Shown: piece by piece, positions 32,190-41,164 of the stretch
How the letters are laid out: each line of letters begins with the position of its first letter
Numbering within the stretch: position 1 is the first letter of the stretch
Origin: Mesorhizobium sp.
Lineage (GTDB): Bacteria; Pseudomonadota; Alphaproteobacteria; Rhizobiales; Rhizobiaceae
Length of the DNA: 41,658 nucleotides
NCBI RefSeq assembly: GCF_024509055.1
Contig: NZ_JANINM010000217.1
Location: 1-41,658, forward strand
Direction: 5' to 3'
Position numbers and translations under genes: made by a program
Notes under the pieces: model-generated
Seen by the model: the letters and a program-made list of their open reading frames with translations, nothing else
Told to the model about the DNA's origin: nothing
The model's database searches: none

Positions 32190-34634
32190 TTACTGGATGG
32201 TGTCGACCGAACTGGTCGAGGAGCCGAAATCGCCGAGCGTGCGGAACGAGAGGTTGAAGCCGACATTCTGCGACACTTCCTTGGTGATGGTGTCGCGCGA
32301 TTGCGAGAACGTCATGACATAGGTGAAGCAGGAGTCGTTGTAGGCGAAGCCGACACCGTCCTTGACCAGCACGTTCTGCTGGATGTCGTAGGTGCTGGTA
32401 CCGAAGACGCGCCAGTTCTGCGCCAGATGCGTCGACGCGCCGAGCGTGACCTCGTGGCGATCGGTGGTGAAGCCATAGAGTGGCTGCGCCTCGATGAAGG
32501 CATATTTGGCGCTGAGCGAGACCGGCAGGCCTGAATAGGCAGCCTTGATCTCGGCGCGCCTGACCTCGAAGGTCTGCTCGTCGAACCGGCCGCTGACCGA
32601 GCCGGAGAAGCCGCTCGGGCTGTTGAAGCCGACGAGGCCGACATAGTCCGACTTCGAGGTCTGCAGCCCCGAATAGGCGCCGACATTGACGAGGTCCGGC
32701 GCGTCGAACGAGTTCAGGCCGGCCAGCTGATAGGATTGGCCGAAGATGGCGTTGGTGCCCCAGCCGCTGTCGAAGGCGCCAGAATACCGGAAGCCGACAT
32801 TGGCTCGCGAGCCACCTTCGATACGGTCGTAGCCGGAGAACTTGTCGCGCTCGAACAGCGTCGTGGCGTCGAAGACGAAGCTCTGCGCGTCCTCGTTCGG
32901 AATGGCGAGCCCGCCGACATACTGCTCGTTCGGGCGCAGGAAGACCTGCGCCGTCGGCTCGAGGATATGGCTGGAATTGGCCATCGAGAACAGGAGTGGC
33001 CACCGCATCTCCAGGCCCAACGTGGCCATGTAACGGGCAACCGAGGTGCGCATGTCGTCGGCGGCGCCTATCGCCGGATTGGCGGCCATTTGCTGGATGG
33101 CTTGCAGCGAAGCCGAGTCCGCGTTGACGTAGGAGGTGTCGCCGCGCAGCGCGAGCAGCGGCGTCAACTGCAGGCCGCCATCGGTGGTGAAAGTGCGCTT
33201 CCACTCGGCCTCGGCGGTGAAGCGGCCGTTTTGTCCCGCGATGCCGGCAACACGCTGCACGGGAGTGCTCGCGTCGTAGGGCGTCTCGAAGGACTCATCC
33301 AGCGAGTTGCGGCTGATGACCCGCGCATTGACGTTGATCGACAACTGCCCGCCGGCCACCGCCATGTCCGGGATATAGGCGTAGTCCAGGGACGGCAGCA
33401 CCCAGGGCTGCTCGCCGCCACGTGCCGAGGGGTCGCCGGAGAGCGTGTTTTCCTGCACCTGGAAGCGCATGGCGCGCACGTCGAAATAGTTGCGACCGCT
33501 GAGGCCCGTCAGATAGACTGACGACTGATGGACGAGGTCGCCATAGCCGTCGATGTTGTAGGTGCGCGAGAAGTCCTTGTCGGTCTGCAACAGCACGTCC
33601 CAGCCGAAATTCCAGCGCTCGTTGATGGCGAACTGGCCCTTGGTCCCCATCATGCCGCGGAACTTGGTCGGGTCGCCGCTCGCGCCGGAATCGACATTGT
33701 GGCCGTTGTCGAAGTTGGCGGTGTTCGAGTTGATGAAGGCGTCCGGATCCTGCTGCTTGATGCCGGCGATCTTCAGGCTGTACTCGCCATTGTTGAAACG
33801 CTGGCGCCACTCGGCCTCGCCGAGGAAACCCTGCTTGGTGTAGCCGGTGCCGCTGACCGTGAGGTCGTAGGTCGGCGACAGCGCGAAATAGTAGGGGACT
33901 TTGACGCCGAGCCCGAGATTGGTGTTGTAGGTGATGCTGGGGATCAGGAAGCCGCTCTTGCGCTTCACCGTCGGGTCGGCGATCTCGAAAGCCGGCAGAT
34001 AGGCGAGCGGGAAGCCGAAGAACTCGAAGTTCGCGTTCTCGAAGCGAACGGTCTTCTTCTCGCCGTTCCAGATGATCTTGCGGGCCTTGACGCGCCAAGT
34101 CGGCGCGCTGTCCGGCTTGTCCTCGCAGGGCTCGCAGGCGGTGTACACGCCGTTGTGGAACGTCGTCAGCACGCCGCCCATGCGCTCGCCGCTCTCGGAG
34201 GCGAAATAGGCCTTGTTGACGGTTTCCACGCGCAACGCGTTGACGAAGCCGTCGGCGAAGTCGTCCGTGATGTCGATATGGTCGGAATTGATCTTCGTGC
34301 CGTCGCTGTTGATCAGCTCGACGGCGCCGGTGGCGACAAGCCGCTTGGTGTCGCGATTATACTCGACGCGCTGGGCCACGAGCTTGTTGCCGCCGTAATC
34401 GATCTGCACGCTGCCGACGGCGGTCACGGTGTGTTTGTCGTTGTTGTAGACGAGCGTATCGGCGGCCAGCAGCATCTGCGAACCGGACGGCACCTTCTGC
34501 GCCATGGTGTTGACATCCTGCGCCAGCGCGGAGCCGAACGGCACCGCGCAAGCGAACAAGCATGCCAAGGCGGTCGCCCCATAGAGGCGTGCCAAACCGG
34601 CCTGCCTATGGCTGCGCAAAACCGCCTCCCTCAC
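32190..34634 (-). CDS. lptD: LPS-assembly outer-membrane protein LptD
   Basis: The protein has about 814 residues. A signal peptide (YGATALACLFACAVPFGSALAQ) is followed by an OstA/LptA-like N-domain (LLAADTLVYNNDKHTVTAVGSVQIDYGGNKLVAQRVEYN). A Cys pair is seen in CEPCED, and a long beta-barrel domain follows, ending at Gln after SSTSSVDTIQ. It inserts LPS into the outer leaflet together with LptE. The start is a GTG at 34634 sharing one base with the lptG stop (TAGTG), with AAGGA nine bases upstream. A TTG at 34619 behind GGGAGG is equally plausible. Confidence 0.93.
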   Translation of the reverse strand: MREAVLRSHRQAGLARLYGATALACLFACAVPFGSALAQDVNTMAQKVPSGSQMLLAADTLVYNNDKHTVTAVGSVQIDYGGNKLVAQRVEYNRDTKRLVATGAVELINSDGTKINSDHIDITDDFADGFVNALRVETVNKAYFASESGERMGGVLTTFHNGVYTACEPCEDKPDSAPTWRVKARKIIWNGEKKTVRFENANFEFFGFPLAYLPAFEIADPTVKRKSGFLIPSITYNTNLGLGVKVPYYFALSPTYDLTVSGTGYTKQGFLGEAEWRQRFNNGEYSLKIAGIKQQDPDAFINSNTANFDNGHNVDSGASGDPTKFRGMMGTKGQFAINERWNFGWDVLLQTDKDFSRTYNIDGYGDLVHQSSVYLTGLSGRNYFDVRAMRFQVQENTLSGDPSARGGEQPWVLPSLDYAYIPDMAVAGGQLSINVNARVISRNSLDESFETPYDASTPVQRVAGIAGQNGRFTAEAEWKRTFTTDGGLQLTPLLALRGDTSYVNADSASLQAIQQMAANPAIGAADDMRTSVARYMATLGLEMRWPLLFSMANSSHILEPTAQVFLRPNEQYVGGLAIPNEDAQSFVFDATTLFERDKFSGYDRIEGGSRANVGFRYSGAFDSGWGTNAIFGQSYQLAGLNSFDAPDLVNVGAYSGLQTSKSDYVGLVGFNSPSGFSGSVSGRFDEQTFEVRRAEIKAAYSGLPVSLSAKYAFIEAQPLYGFTTDRHEVTLGASTHLAQNWRVFGTSTYDIQQNVLVKDGVGFAYNDSCFTYVMTFSQSRDTITKEVSQNVGFNLSFRTLGDFGSSTSSVDTIQ

Positions 34635-35716
34635 TAGCCGTCTTCCTTGTATAGCAGAAATGTCACCCCGAAGAACATAGCCACGACAACCGGAACCCAT
34701 GCAGCCACCACCGTAGGCACGAATCCGGCGACACCGAATGCCTTGACCAGTACCGAAACGACATAAAGCAGAAAGCCGGCCACGACGCCACCCAGAATCA
34801 TCGTTGCCGACTGCCCCATTCGCGCAAATCGCATTGAAACTGTTGCCGCAATCAGCGTCATGGCGACGAGGAGGAACGGCAACGCCACCAGCGAATCGAA
34901 CTGCATGGCAAATGCATTTGCCTTGAGCCCGAAGGAGCGAGCAACCTCGATCTTGGCCGGCAGCTCGTAGAAGGGGATCGTTTCCGGGCGCGCGAGTCGC
35001 TCCTGCACGAATTCGGGCTTGAGGTTCGTCGGCACACGGTCGGAAGCCTCGGCCCGGATATTGCCGTCCTTGAAGACCTTGACGTCCTGCAATTCCCAAT
35101 AGCCATCGCGCAGGAAGGCCTTGGCGGCGTCCTTGCGCTCGGCGATGTTGCCTTGCTTGTCGAGGGCGAAGAACACCGCGTCCGCCATCTCCAGCCCCTG
35201 GTTGAGGATGGCGCGGGCGCCGATGATGGTGTCACCCGAATCGGTCTTCTGCCGGAGCCACGGCGTCCCATCCGTGGTCACCGCGTTGGATTTGCCGGCC
35301 CGCAGCTGGTTTTCCATCTGCTCGGACCAGGAAAAGCCATGCGCGGCGATCGGGTTGAGCACGCCGACCGAGATCACGCCGAACATCAGCGCGCCGACGC
35401 AGCAGGGAAACAGGAACTGCCACGCCGAAACGCCGGCGGAACGCGCGATGACCAGTTCGTACCTGCGATTGAGCGATACCAGCGTGGCCATCGCCGAGAA
35501 CAGCCCGACGAACGGCACCGTCTGCAGCATGATCATCGGCATCCTGAGCGCCGAAATGGCGAAGGCGGTGCCGTAGGTGAACCCCGGCAGCCCGGTCGTG
35601 CGGCCCGAAAGCTCGGTGAAATCGATCAGGAACACCAGCGCCAGCAGGCCGAGGAAGAACCAGATGGTGATCGACACATAGCGGAAGAAGAAATAGCGGC
35701 CGAGCGTCCAGCCCAT
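34634..35716 (-). CDS. lptG: LPS export ABC transporter permease LptG
   Basis: The protein has 360 residues of the YjgP/YjgQ family. N-terminal membrane segments (FFFRYVSITIWFFLGLLALVFLIDFTEL and the following pair) and three C-terminal ones flank a periplasmic beta-jellyroll (about 130-260). With LptF and the LptB ATPase (not in the window) it extracts LPS from the inner membrane. It starts two bases after lptF ends and its last base overlaps the lptD start. Confidence 0.94.
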   Translation of the reverse strand: MGWTLGRYFFFRYVSITIWFFLGLLALVFLIDFTELSGRTTGLPGFTYGTAFAISALRMPMIMLQTVPFVGLFSAMATLVSLNRRYELVIARSAGVSAWQFLFPCCVGALMFGVISVGVLNPIAAHGFSWSEQMENQLRAGKSNAVTTDGTPWLRQKTDSGDTIIGARAILNQGLEMADAVFFALDKQGNIAERKDAAKAFLRDGYWELQDVKVFKDGNIRAEASDRVPTNLKPEFVQERLARPETIPFYELPAKIEVARSFGLKANAFAMQFDSLVALPFLLVAMTLIAATVSMRFARMGQSATMILGGVVAGFLLYVVSVLVKAFGVAGFVPTVVAAWVPVVVAMFFGVTFLLYKEDG

Positions 35717-35718
35717 GG

Positions 35719-36918
35719 TCAGGCTCCCTGACCGGACGTGCCGCGCCGGGCAAGCCTGAGCTTCAACGCGTTCCAGCCCTCGCCGATTCGGCCGGCGAGA
35801 TTCGCCAGGCCGTCCGCCCAGGCGACAGGCAGTTCCATGGTGCGCGCGGTGACGATGAACCAGATCGAGATCGCGGAGGCCACTATCGGTATGGCGTAGA
35901 GCAGATAGATGTAGTTCAAGCCCTTGTCGGCGTTACCGGCGGCGAAGAAACCCAGCCAGCGCACGAACAGCGAGATCGAGATGGCGGTGATCAGCGGGTG
36001 GATGCGCGCCTCGCGGTGCGAGCGCGCGTCGCCGGCGACGGCAAGCGCGATCAGCGCGAACACCAGCGAATAGGTCCATTCGGCGAAGCGTTGGTGAAGC
36101 TCGGCCCGGTAACTGCCCGGCTCGCGCTGGAAAAGCTTGTCGTTGGGATCCGGGTTCATCAGATATGCCGTCGTACGGTCCTTGGGCAGGAGCGAGATCT
36201 CGTTGCTCGCCGACATGAAGGCGGAGAGATCGAAGGCATAGGAGGTGAAGCGGATGACGGAGAGGTCGCCGGTCACCGACCTGCGGTTGATGACGCCGTC
36301 GTTCATCATCAGCACCTTCTCGTCGCCCTTTTCGACGATGCTGCCGGTTTTGGCGTAGTAGACCAGACTGGCGCCTTCCTCACGCGAGTCGGCGACGAAG
36401 ATGCCGCCGAGCCTGTTGCCGGGAAGACGTTCGCCGATCTGCAGGAACAGGCCGTCGTCGATCTTGCGGAATGTCCCTTCCTGGATAATCAGCGACACAA
36501 GATCGGCCCGCGAGGCCGCCACCAGCTGGCGGTTCTTCTGGCGGGCATAGGGGTCGATGCCGTTGTCGACGGCAAAGGAGAACACGCTGGCCGCCAGCGC
36601 GAGCAGGAGGATGGGCCGCGCGATCGTCCAGCGCGAGGCGCCGGCGGCGTTGATCACCGCGAGTTCCGAATCGGTGTTCATAGCGCTCAGCGTCTGCGCC
36701 ACCGCGACCACCAGCGCGAAAGGTATGACGATCGGCACCACCGAAGGGATGATCAGGGCCGCGACCTCGAAGAAGGTCAGCATGGACTGGCCGTTGTCGG
36801 TCACGAGGTTGATCTTGGCGAGCACCTGCGTCGTCCACACGATCGCAAGCGTCCAGACCAGCGATGCCAGAAACATCGCCGTGGCGCGACGCATGATGTA
36901 GCGTTCAACGACCTTCAT
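35719..36918 (-). CDS. lptF: LPS export ABC transporter permease LptF
   Basis: The protein has 399 residues of the YjgP/YjgQ family. It begins MKVVERYIMRRATAMFLASLVWTLAIVWTTQVLAK, with three further N-terminal and three C-terminal membrane segments and a periplasmic domain between. It is the LptG partner and the first gene of the lptF-lptG-lptD-surA-pdxA-rsmA operon. No clear Shine-Dalgarno precedes the ATG, which lies in a 12-base palindrome (36912-36923). Confidence 0.94.
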   Translation of the reverse strand: MKVVERYIMRRATAMFLASLVWTLAIVWTTQVLAKINLVTDNGQSMLTFFEVAALIIPSVVPIVIPFALVVAVAQTLSAMNTDSELAVINAAGASRWTIARPILLLALAASVFSFAVDNGIDPYARQKNRQLVAASRADLVSLIIQEGTFRKIDDGLFLQIGERLPGNRLGGIFVADSREEGASLVYYAKTGSIVEKGDEKVLMMNDGVINRRSVTGDLSVIRFTSYAFDLSAFMSASNEISLLPKDRTTAYLMNPDPNDKLFQREPGSYRAELHQRFAEWTYSLVFALIALAVAGDARSHREARIHPLITAISISLFVRWLGFFAAGNADKGLNYIYLLYAIPIVASAISIWFIVTARTMELPVAWADGLANLAGRIGEGWNALKLRLARRGTSGQGA

Positions 36919-37275
36919 GAAGGCTATTCTCGATTTTGCCGAACGGCATCATGCCCGTCGACAAGGTAGTCATCCGACGACGCCTGCACAACTGGGTCCA
37001 TCGGCGGCTCGCTCCGGTTTGTCGCCCCACGCCACATGCCCAGGCGCGGCGGAGTTTCCGCGTCAATGGATAAGAAATGCAAAACATTGATGGTTAACAA
37101 CGGGTTGTGGCGGAAAGCTTAGGCTGCGCCGCGCCGAATCTTTCGCTGGTTTCGCCGCTGGTATAGCCGGCTATTTCGGGCAAAGTCTTGCCAAATGGCT
37201 GAAAACGACCAAATGTCGCGCACGCTTGAACGACCCCAGCCGTCACCCCACGGCCACCCCCGAAAGCAGGATTTG
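36919..37275. promoter_or_regulatory. Divergent promoter region between lptF and pepA
   Basis: These 357 bases hold no credible gene. A plus-strand frame entering pepA from 37195 is probably leader. A small palindrome, ACAAC-GG-GTTGT, lies at 37097-37108. Beside it the minus strand reads TTAACCAT, which resembles a CtrA half-site. Neither promoter can be placed firmly. Confidence 0.4.
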
Positions 37276-38802
37276 ATGACCCCGAGACCTTCGATTGCCT
37301 TCGCCAAATTCGCAGCGCCGAAAAAAGGCAGCGCCTTTGTGTTCGCGGCCGAGGGCGGCGGGCTTGGCGAACAGGCGAAGGCCTGCGATCCGGCCGGCGC
37401 ATTGGCGCGCGCTTTTCCGGTCGCCGATTTCTCCGGCAAGTTCGCCAGTTCCGTCGAGGTGCTGGCGCCGGAAGGGGCGTCGGTCGACAGGCTCGTGGCG
37501 ATCGGTGTCGGCAAGGTCGCGAACCTTGATGACCAGGCCTGGCTGAAGCTCGGCGGCGCCGTCTCGGCCACGCTGCGCAAGGCAACGGAAGTCGCCGTCA
37601 TCCTCGACCTGCCGGAACTCCAGCAGGATGGCCGGCAGGCGGCCAGCCTCGCCGCCGGCATCCTTCTGCGCAGCTATTCCTTCGATAAGTACAAGACCCG
37701 CAAGGACAGGGACGACAACCACTCCGATGCAAAAGGGGCCGAGGCCAAGAAGGCCGAGCCGCCCAAGCCGGTCAAGGTGACCATCCACTGCGCTGACCCG
37801 GCCGCGGCGAAGAAGGCTTTCGCCGACGAGGGCGCGGTGATCGACGGCGTGCTTCTGGCGCGCGACCTCGTCAATGAGCCCGCCAACGCTTTGGGTCCGG
37901 TGGAGTTCGCGGAGCGTGCAAAGCAGTTGGAGGCGCTCGGCGTCGAGGTCGAGATCTTGACCGAGAAGGAAATGAAGAAGCTCGGCATGGGCTCGCTGCT
38001 CGGCGTGGCGCAGGGCTCGCCGCGCGGCGCGCGCATGGCCATCATGCAATGGAAGGGCGGCAAGGCCAAGGACGCGCCGCTCGCCTTCATCGGCAAGGGT
38101 GTCACCTTCGACACCGGCGGCAATTCGATGAAGCCCGCCTCCGGCATGGAGGACATGAAGGGCGACATGGGTGGCGCCGCCGCCGTCACCGGGCTGATCC
38201 ATGCGCTGGCCGCGCGCAAGGCGAAAGCCAATGTGGTCGGCGTCATCGGCCTGGTCGAGAACGCCGTCGACGGTTATGCGCAGCGTCCCGGCGACATCGT
38301 CACCTCGATGTCGGGGCAGACGATCGAGGTGCTGAACACCGACGCCGAGGGCCGCCTCGTGCTGGCCGACGCGCTTTGGTACACCAACGACCGCTTCAAG
38401 CCGAAATTCATGGTCAACCTGGCGACGCTGACCGGCGCCATCATGGTCGCGCTCGGCCAGCATTATGCCGGCCTGTTCTCCAACAATGACGAGCTTGCCA
38501 CGCGGCTGGCCGACGCCGGCCAGTCGACGCAGGAACGGCTGTGGCGCATGCCGCTCGGCGCCGAATACGACAAGCTGATCGATTCCAAGAACGCCGACAT
38601 GAAGAATATCGGCGGCCGCTATGGTGGCGCCATCATCGCCGCGCAGTTCCTGCAGCGCTTCGTCAAGGACACGCCCTGGGCGCATCTCGACATTGCCGGC
38701 ACCGCGATGGGCGCCCCGGCCAGCGAGATCAACCAGTCCTGGGGCTCGGGCTTCGGCGTGCGTCTGCTGGACCGGCTCGTCCGCGACAACTACGAGGGCT
38801 AG
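37276..38802 (+). CDS. pepA: Leucyl aminopeptidase (M17 family)
   Basis: The protein has 508 residues. The M17 catalytic domain shows [10 protein letters not shown] (Lys274, Asp279 metal ligands), [16 protein letters not shown], and the signature NTDAEGRL at 354-361. It releases N-terminal amino acids in the cytoplasm. A charged linker (about 138-167, [20 protein letters not shown]) joins the N-domain to the catalytic domain. The ATG at 37276 has AGGA just upstream and gives the expected N-terminus; an in-frame ATG at 37195 would add 27 residues. The stop abuts holC. Confidence 0.95.
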   Translation: MTPRPSIAFAKFAAPKKGSAFVFAAEGGGLGEQAKACDPAGALARAFPVADFSGKFASSVEVLAPEGASVDRLVAIGVGKVANLDDQAWLKLGGAVSATLRKATEVAVILDLPELQQDGRQAASLAAGILLRSYSFDKYKTRKDRDDNHSDAKGAEAKKAEPPKPVKVTIHCADPAAAKKAFADEGAVIDGVLLARDLVNEPANALGPVEFAERAKQLEALGVEVEILTEKEMKKLGMGSLLGVAQGSPRGARMAIMQWKGGKAKDAPLAFIGKGVTFDTGGNSMKPASGMEDMKGDMGGAAAVTGLIHALAARKAKANVVGVIGLVENAVDGYAQRPGDIVTSMSGQTIEVLNTDAEGRLVLADALWYTNDRFKPKFMVNLATLTGAIMVALGQHYAGLFSNNDELATRLADAGQSTQERLWRMPLGAEYDKLIDSKNADMKNIGGRYGGAIIAAQFLQRFVKDTPWAHLDIAGTAMGAPASEINQSWGSGFGVRLLDRLVRDNYEG

Positions 38803-39252
38803 GTGGCCGACATCCTGTTCTACCACCTGACGGAATCGACGCTCGAGGAGGCGCTGCCCGGCCTGCTCGAGCGCAGCATCGACCGCGGCTGGCATGTGGT
38901 GGTGCAGACCGGTACCGAGGAGCGCCGCGACGCGCTCGACCAGCATCTGTGGACGTTCCGCGACGATTCTTTCCTGGCGCACGCCACCGACCGCGAGGCC
39001 TATCCGGCCGAGCAGCCGATCCTGCTCACCACGGGCGAGGGCAATCCCAACGCGGCGCAGATCCGTTTCCTTGTCGACGGCGCGAGCCCGCCCGAGCTCA
39101 CCGGCTACGAGCGTGCCGTGTTCCTGTTCGACGGCCACGATGCCGCGCAGGTTGAAGGCGCACGCGGCCATTGGAAGACGATGAAGGAAGCCGGCCACGC
39201 CGTGACCTACTGGCAGCAGACGCCGGACCGTCGATGGGAGCGCAAGGCATAG
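38803..39252 (+). CDS. holC: DNA polymerase III chi subunit
   Basis: The protein has 149 residues. ILFYHLTESTLEEALPGLLERSIDRGWHVVVQTG, the DDSFLAHATDRE and QPILLT stretches and the C-terminal KEAGHAVTYWQQ match HolC. Chi links the clamp loader to single-strand DNA-binding protein at the replication fork. It starts with GTG directly after the pepA TAG, using the GAGG at the end of pepA, so it is translationally coupled to pepA, an arrangement common in proteobacteria. Confidence 0.95.
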   Translation: MADILFYHLTESTLEEALPGLLERSIDRGWHVVVQTGTEERRDALDQHLWTFRDDSFLAHATDREAYPAEQPILLTTGEGNPNAAQIRFLVDGASPPELTGYERAVFLFDGHDAAQVEGARGHWKTMKEAGHAVTYWQQTPDRRWERKA

Positions 39253-39270
39253 GCTCGGGCCGAGCGCGTC

Positions 39271-40161
39271 TCAATCCCCGGCCTGGAGATAATGCCACAA
39301 GGCGTCGGCCACCGGCCCGTGCTGCCGGTCGCGCCGGCGCACTGCCGCGACTGTCTCGGTGCGTCCGGGGATGTGCTTGCCGGCGATCGAGATCAGCCGC
39401 CCGTCGTGCAATTCGGCCTCGATCAGCCATTCGGGCAGATGGCCCCAGGCCAATCCGTGCAGGATCAGCTCCTTTTTCATCATATGGTCCGGCGTCGAGC
39501 AGGAATGCGCGCCGTCGAGGACGAAAAAGCTCTCGGAAGACGGACGTCGCGCGGTATCGCGGATCACGCATTGCGTGAAGGACCGCATCGCTTCCGGGGT
39601 GATGTCGCGCCCATCGTCGAAAGGCAGGAAGCCTGGCGCGACCACCGGCACGAAGCGGACCTGGCAGAGATCGATCCGCTCGAGCCGCGGATCGGACGGG
39701 TTGGCGCGGTGGAAGATCAGCTCGGCCTCGGCATCCATCAGCCGTTCAATCGGACCGCTGATCGCTTCGTATTCGAGATGCAGGCGCGTCCTTTTGTGCT
39801 CGGCGAAGAAGCGGCTGAGCAGGCCGAGGATCCTTGGCCTCGGGCAAACATCGCCAATGACGACACGCAGAATGGTCTCCTCGCCGCTGGCGAGTTGGCC
39901 GGCAAAGGCTTGCAACTGCTCCAACTCGCGGATCGCCAGTTGCGCGCGGCCATGGAACAGCCGGCCTTCCTCCGTCAGGCTCACCCGATAGCCGCTGCGG
40001 TCGAGAAGCGTGAGGCCGAGCTGCGCTTCCAGCCGCGCGACTGCGGCGAAAACGGATGGATGGGTCCGGTTCAAGGCTACGGCAGCTGCCTGGAAACTGC
40101 CTTCGCCGACGACAGCGTCGAAACATCTAAGGTCGTGAAGCTTGAGGCCATCCACTGTCAT
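39271..40161 (-). CDS. LysR-family transcriptional regulator
   Basis: The protein has 296 residues. The DNA-binding domain spans about 8-66 (LHDLRCFDAVVGEGSFQAAAVALNRTHPSVFAAVARLEAQLGLTLLDRSGYRVSLTEEG). An effector domain follows. AGGAAACA precedes the ATG. It diverges from the alpha/beta hydrolase gene across about 110 bases, the classic arrangement for a LysR protein and its target. Confidence 0.92.
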   Translation of the reverse strand: MTVDGLKLHDLRCFDAVVGEGSFQAAAVALNRTHPSVFAAVARLEAQLGLTLLDRSGYRVSLTEEGRLFHGRAQLAIRELEQLQAFAGQLASGEETILRVVIGDVCPRPRILGLLSRFFAEHKRTRLHLEYEAISGPIERLMDAEAELIFHRANPSDPRLERIDLCQVRFVPVVAPGFLPFDDGRDITPEAMRSFTQCVIRDTARRPSSESFFVLDGAHSCSTPDHMMKKELILHGLAWGHLPEWLIEAELHDGRLISIAGKHIPGRTETVAAVRRRDRQHGPVADALWHYLQAGD

Positions 40162-40275
40162 TGTTTCCTACAGAGATAGTTAAATCATAGTAATTTTCTT
40201 CGATAGGCACCACGCCTAACTTTTCCTCATTGAACGCAGCGGAAAGCCCTCCGCCAGACAGAAATGAGGACCAAA
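40162..40275. promoter_or_regulatory. Divergent LysR/hydrolase control region
   Basis: The stretch at about 40172-40200 is strikingly AT-rich for this genome and contains T-N11-A spaced positions compatible with LysR binding. A small GCGGA/TCCGC inverted repeat lies near 40240-40257. No single box is decisive. Confidence 0.35.
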
Positions 40276-41073
40276 ATGACCGACTTGCTTTATTTCATTG
40301 CCGGCGACGGCAACCGCATCGCCTATCGGTTCGATGGCCCGGAAGACCGGCCGGTGCTGATGCTCTCCAATTCCATCGCTACGACGCTCCATATGTGGGA
40401 TGGCCAGGTGCCGGAGCTCGCCAGATCCTTCCGCGTATTGCGCTACGATTTTCGCGGCCATGGCGGCTCCGATGCCCCGGCCGGCGCCTACTCGCTCGAC
40501 CGTCTCGGCCGCGATGTGTTGGAACTGCTCGACTTTCTCGGCATTGCCCGCGTGCACTTCCTCGGCCTGTCGCTCGGCGGTTTCGTCGGCCAATGGTTGG
40601 GCATCCATGCGCCTGAGCGCATCGACCGCCTGATCCTCTCGAACACCTCGCCGCACCTGGGGCCGGCATCCTATTTCGACGAGCAGATCCGCAATGTGCT
40701 CGCGGCAAGCGACCTGTCGGCGACGGCGGACATGTTCATGCGCAACTGGTTCCCGGCATCGATGCTTGCCGGTTCGAACAAAACCGTGGATGGATTCCGC
40801 TCGGCGATCCTCGCCATGTCGCCACAAGGGCTGGCGGGATGCTTCGCCGCCGTGCGTGACAGCGACCTGCGCCGTTCTGTTTCCCTGGTCACAGCGCCGA
40901 CGCTGGTGATCGGCGGCGAGGACGACAAGGTGACGCTTGCCAGCCACAGCGAGGCAATCGCCGCGGCGATCCCCGGCGCCGAACTTCTGCTCCTGCCCGG
41001 TGTTCATCTGCTCAATGTCGAACGGCCGGTGGAGTTCATGGACGCGGTGACAGGGTTTCTTCGCAACAGCTGA
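40276..41073 (+). CDS. Alpha/beta hydrolase, 3-oxoadipate enol-lactonase-like
   Basis: The protein has 265 residues. The oxyanion region is LSNSIATTLHMWD, the nucleophile Ser99 sits in LGLSLGGFVGQWLG, and the acid and base are probably Asp217 (GGEDDKV) and His244 (PGVHLLNVERP). The sequence looks most like PcaD-type enol-lactonases, but no pca genes adjoin it, so the substrate is unknown. The ATG at 40276 has GAGGA upstream; the ATG at 40264 would add four residues. It is probably controlled by the divergent LysR gene. Confidence 0.85.
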   Translation: MTDLLYFIAGDGNRIAYRFDGPEDRPVLMLSNSIATTLHMWDGQVPELARSFRVLRYDFRGHGGSDAPAGAYSLDRLGRDVLELLDFLGIARVHFLGLSLGGFVGQWLGIHAPERIDRLILSNTSPHLGPASYFDEQIRNVLAASDLSATADMFMRNWFPASMLAGSNKTVDGFRSAILAMSPQGLAGCFAAVRDSDLRRSVSLVTAPTLVIGGEDDKVTLASHSEAIAAAIPGAELLLLPGVHLLNVERPVEFMDAVTGFLRNS

Positions 41074-41115
41074 TCGGAACGCACCGAGCCGCGCGAGCTT
41101 CGCGAACATCGCTAT

Positions 41116-41141
41116 CGACTACCTTTTGGTTTAGATAGTCG
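41116..41141. promoter_or_regulatory. Inverted repeat before the ketosynthase gene
   Basis: CGACTA (41116-41121) is mirrored by TAGTCG (41136-41141) around 14 bases. It lies between the hydrolase stop and the ketosynthase ATG. It may be a terminator hairpin or an operator. Confidence 0.3.
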
Positions 41142-41164
41142 CGAGCTCACGCGGTGGGGAGAGG

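Noticed and set aside
37243..39198. A 651-codon minus-strand frame opposite pepA and holC.
   Set aside because: It is the antisense shadow of two clearly identified coupled genes. No signal, motif or ribosome site supports it.
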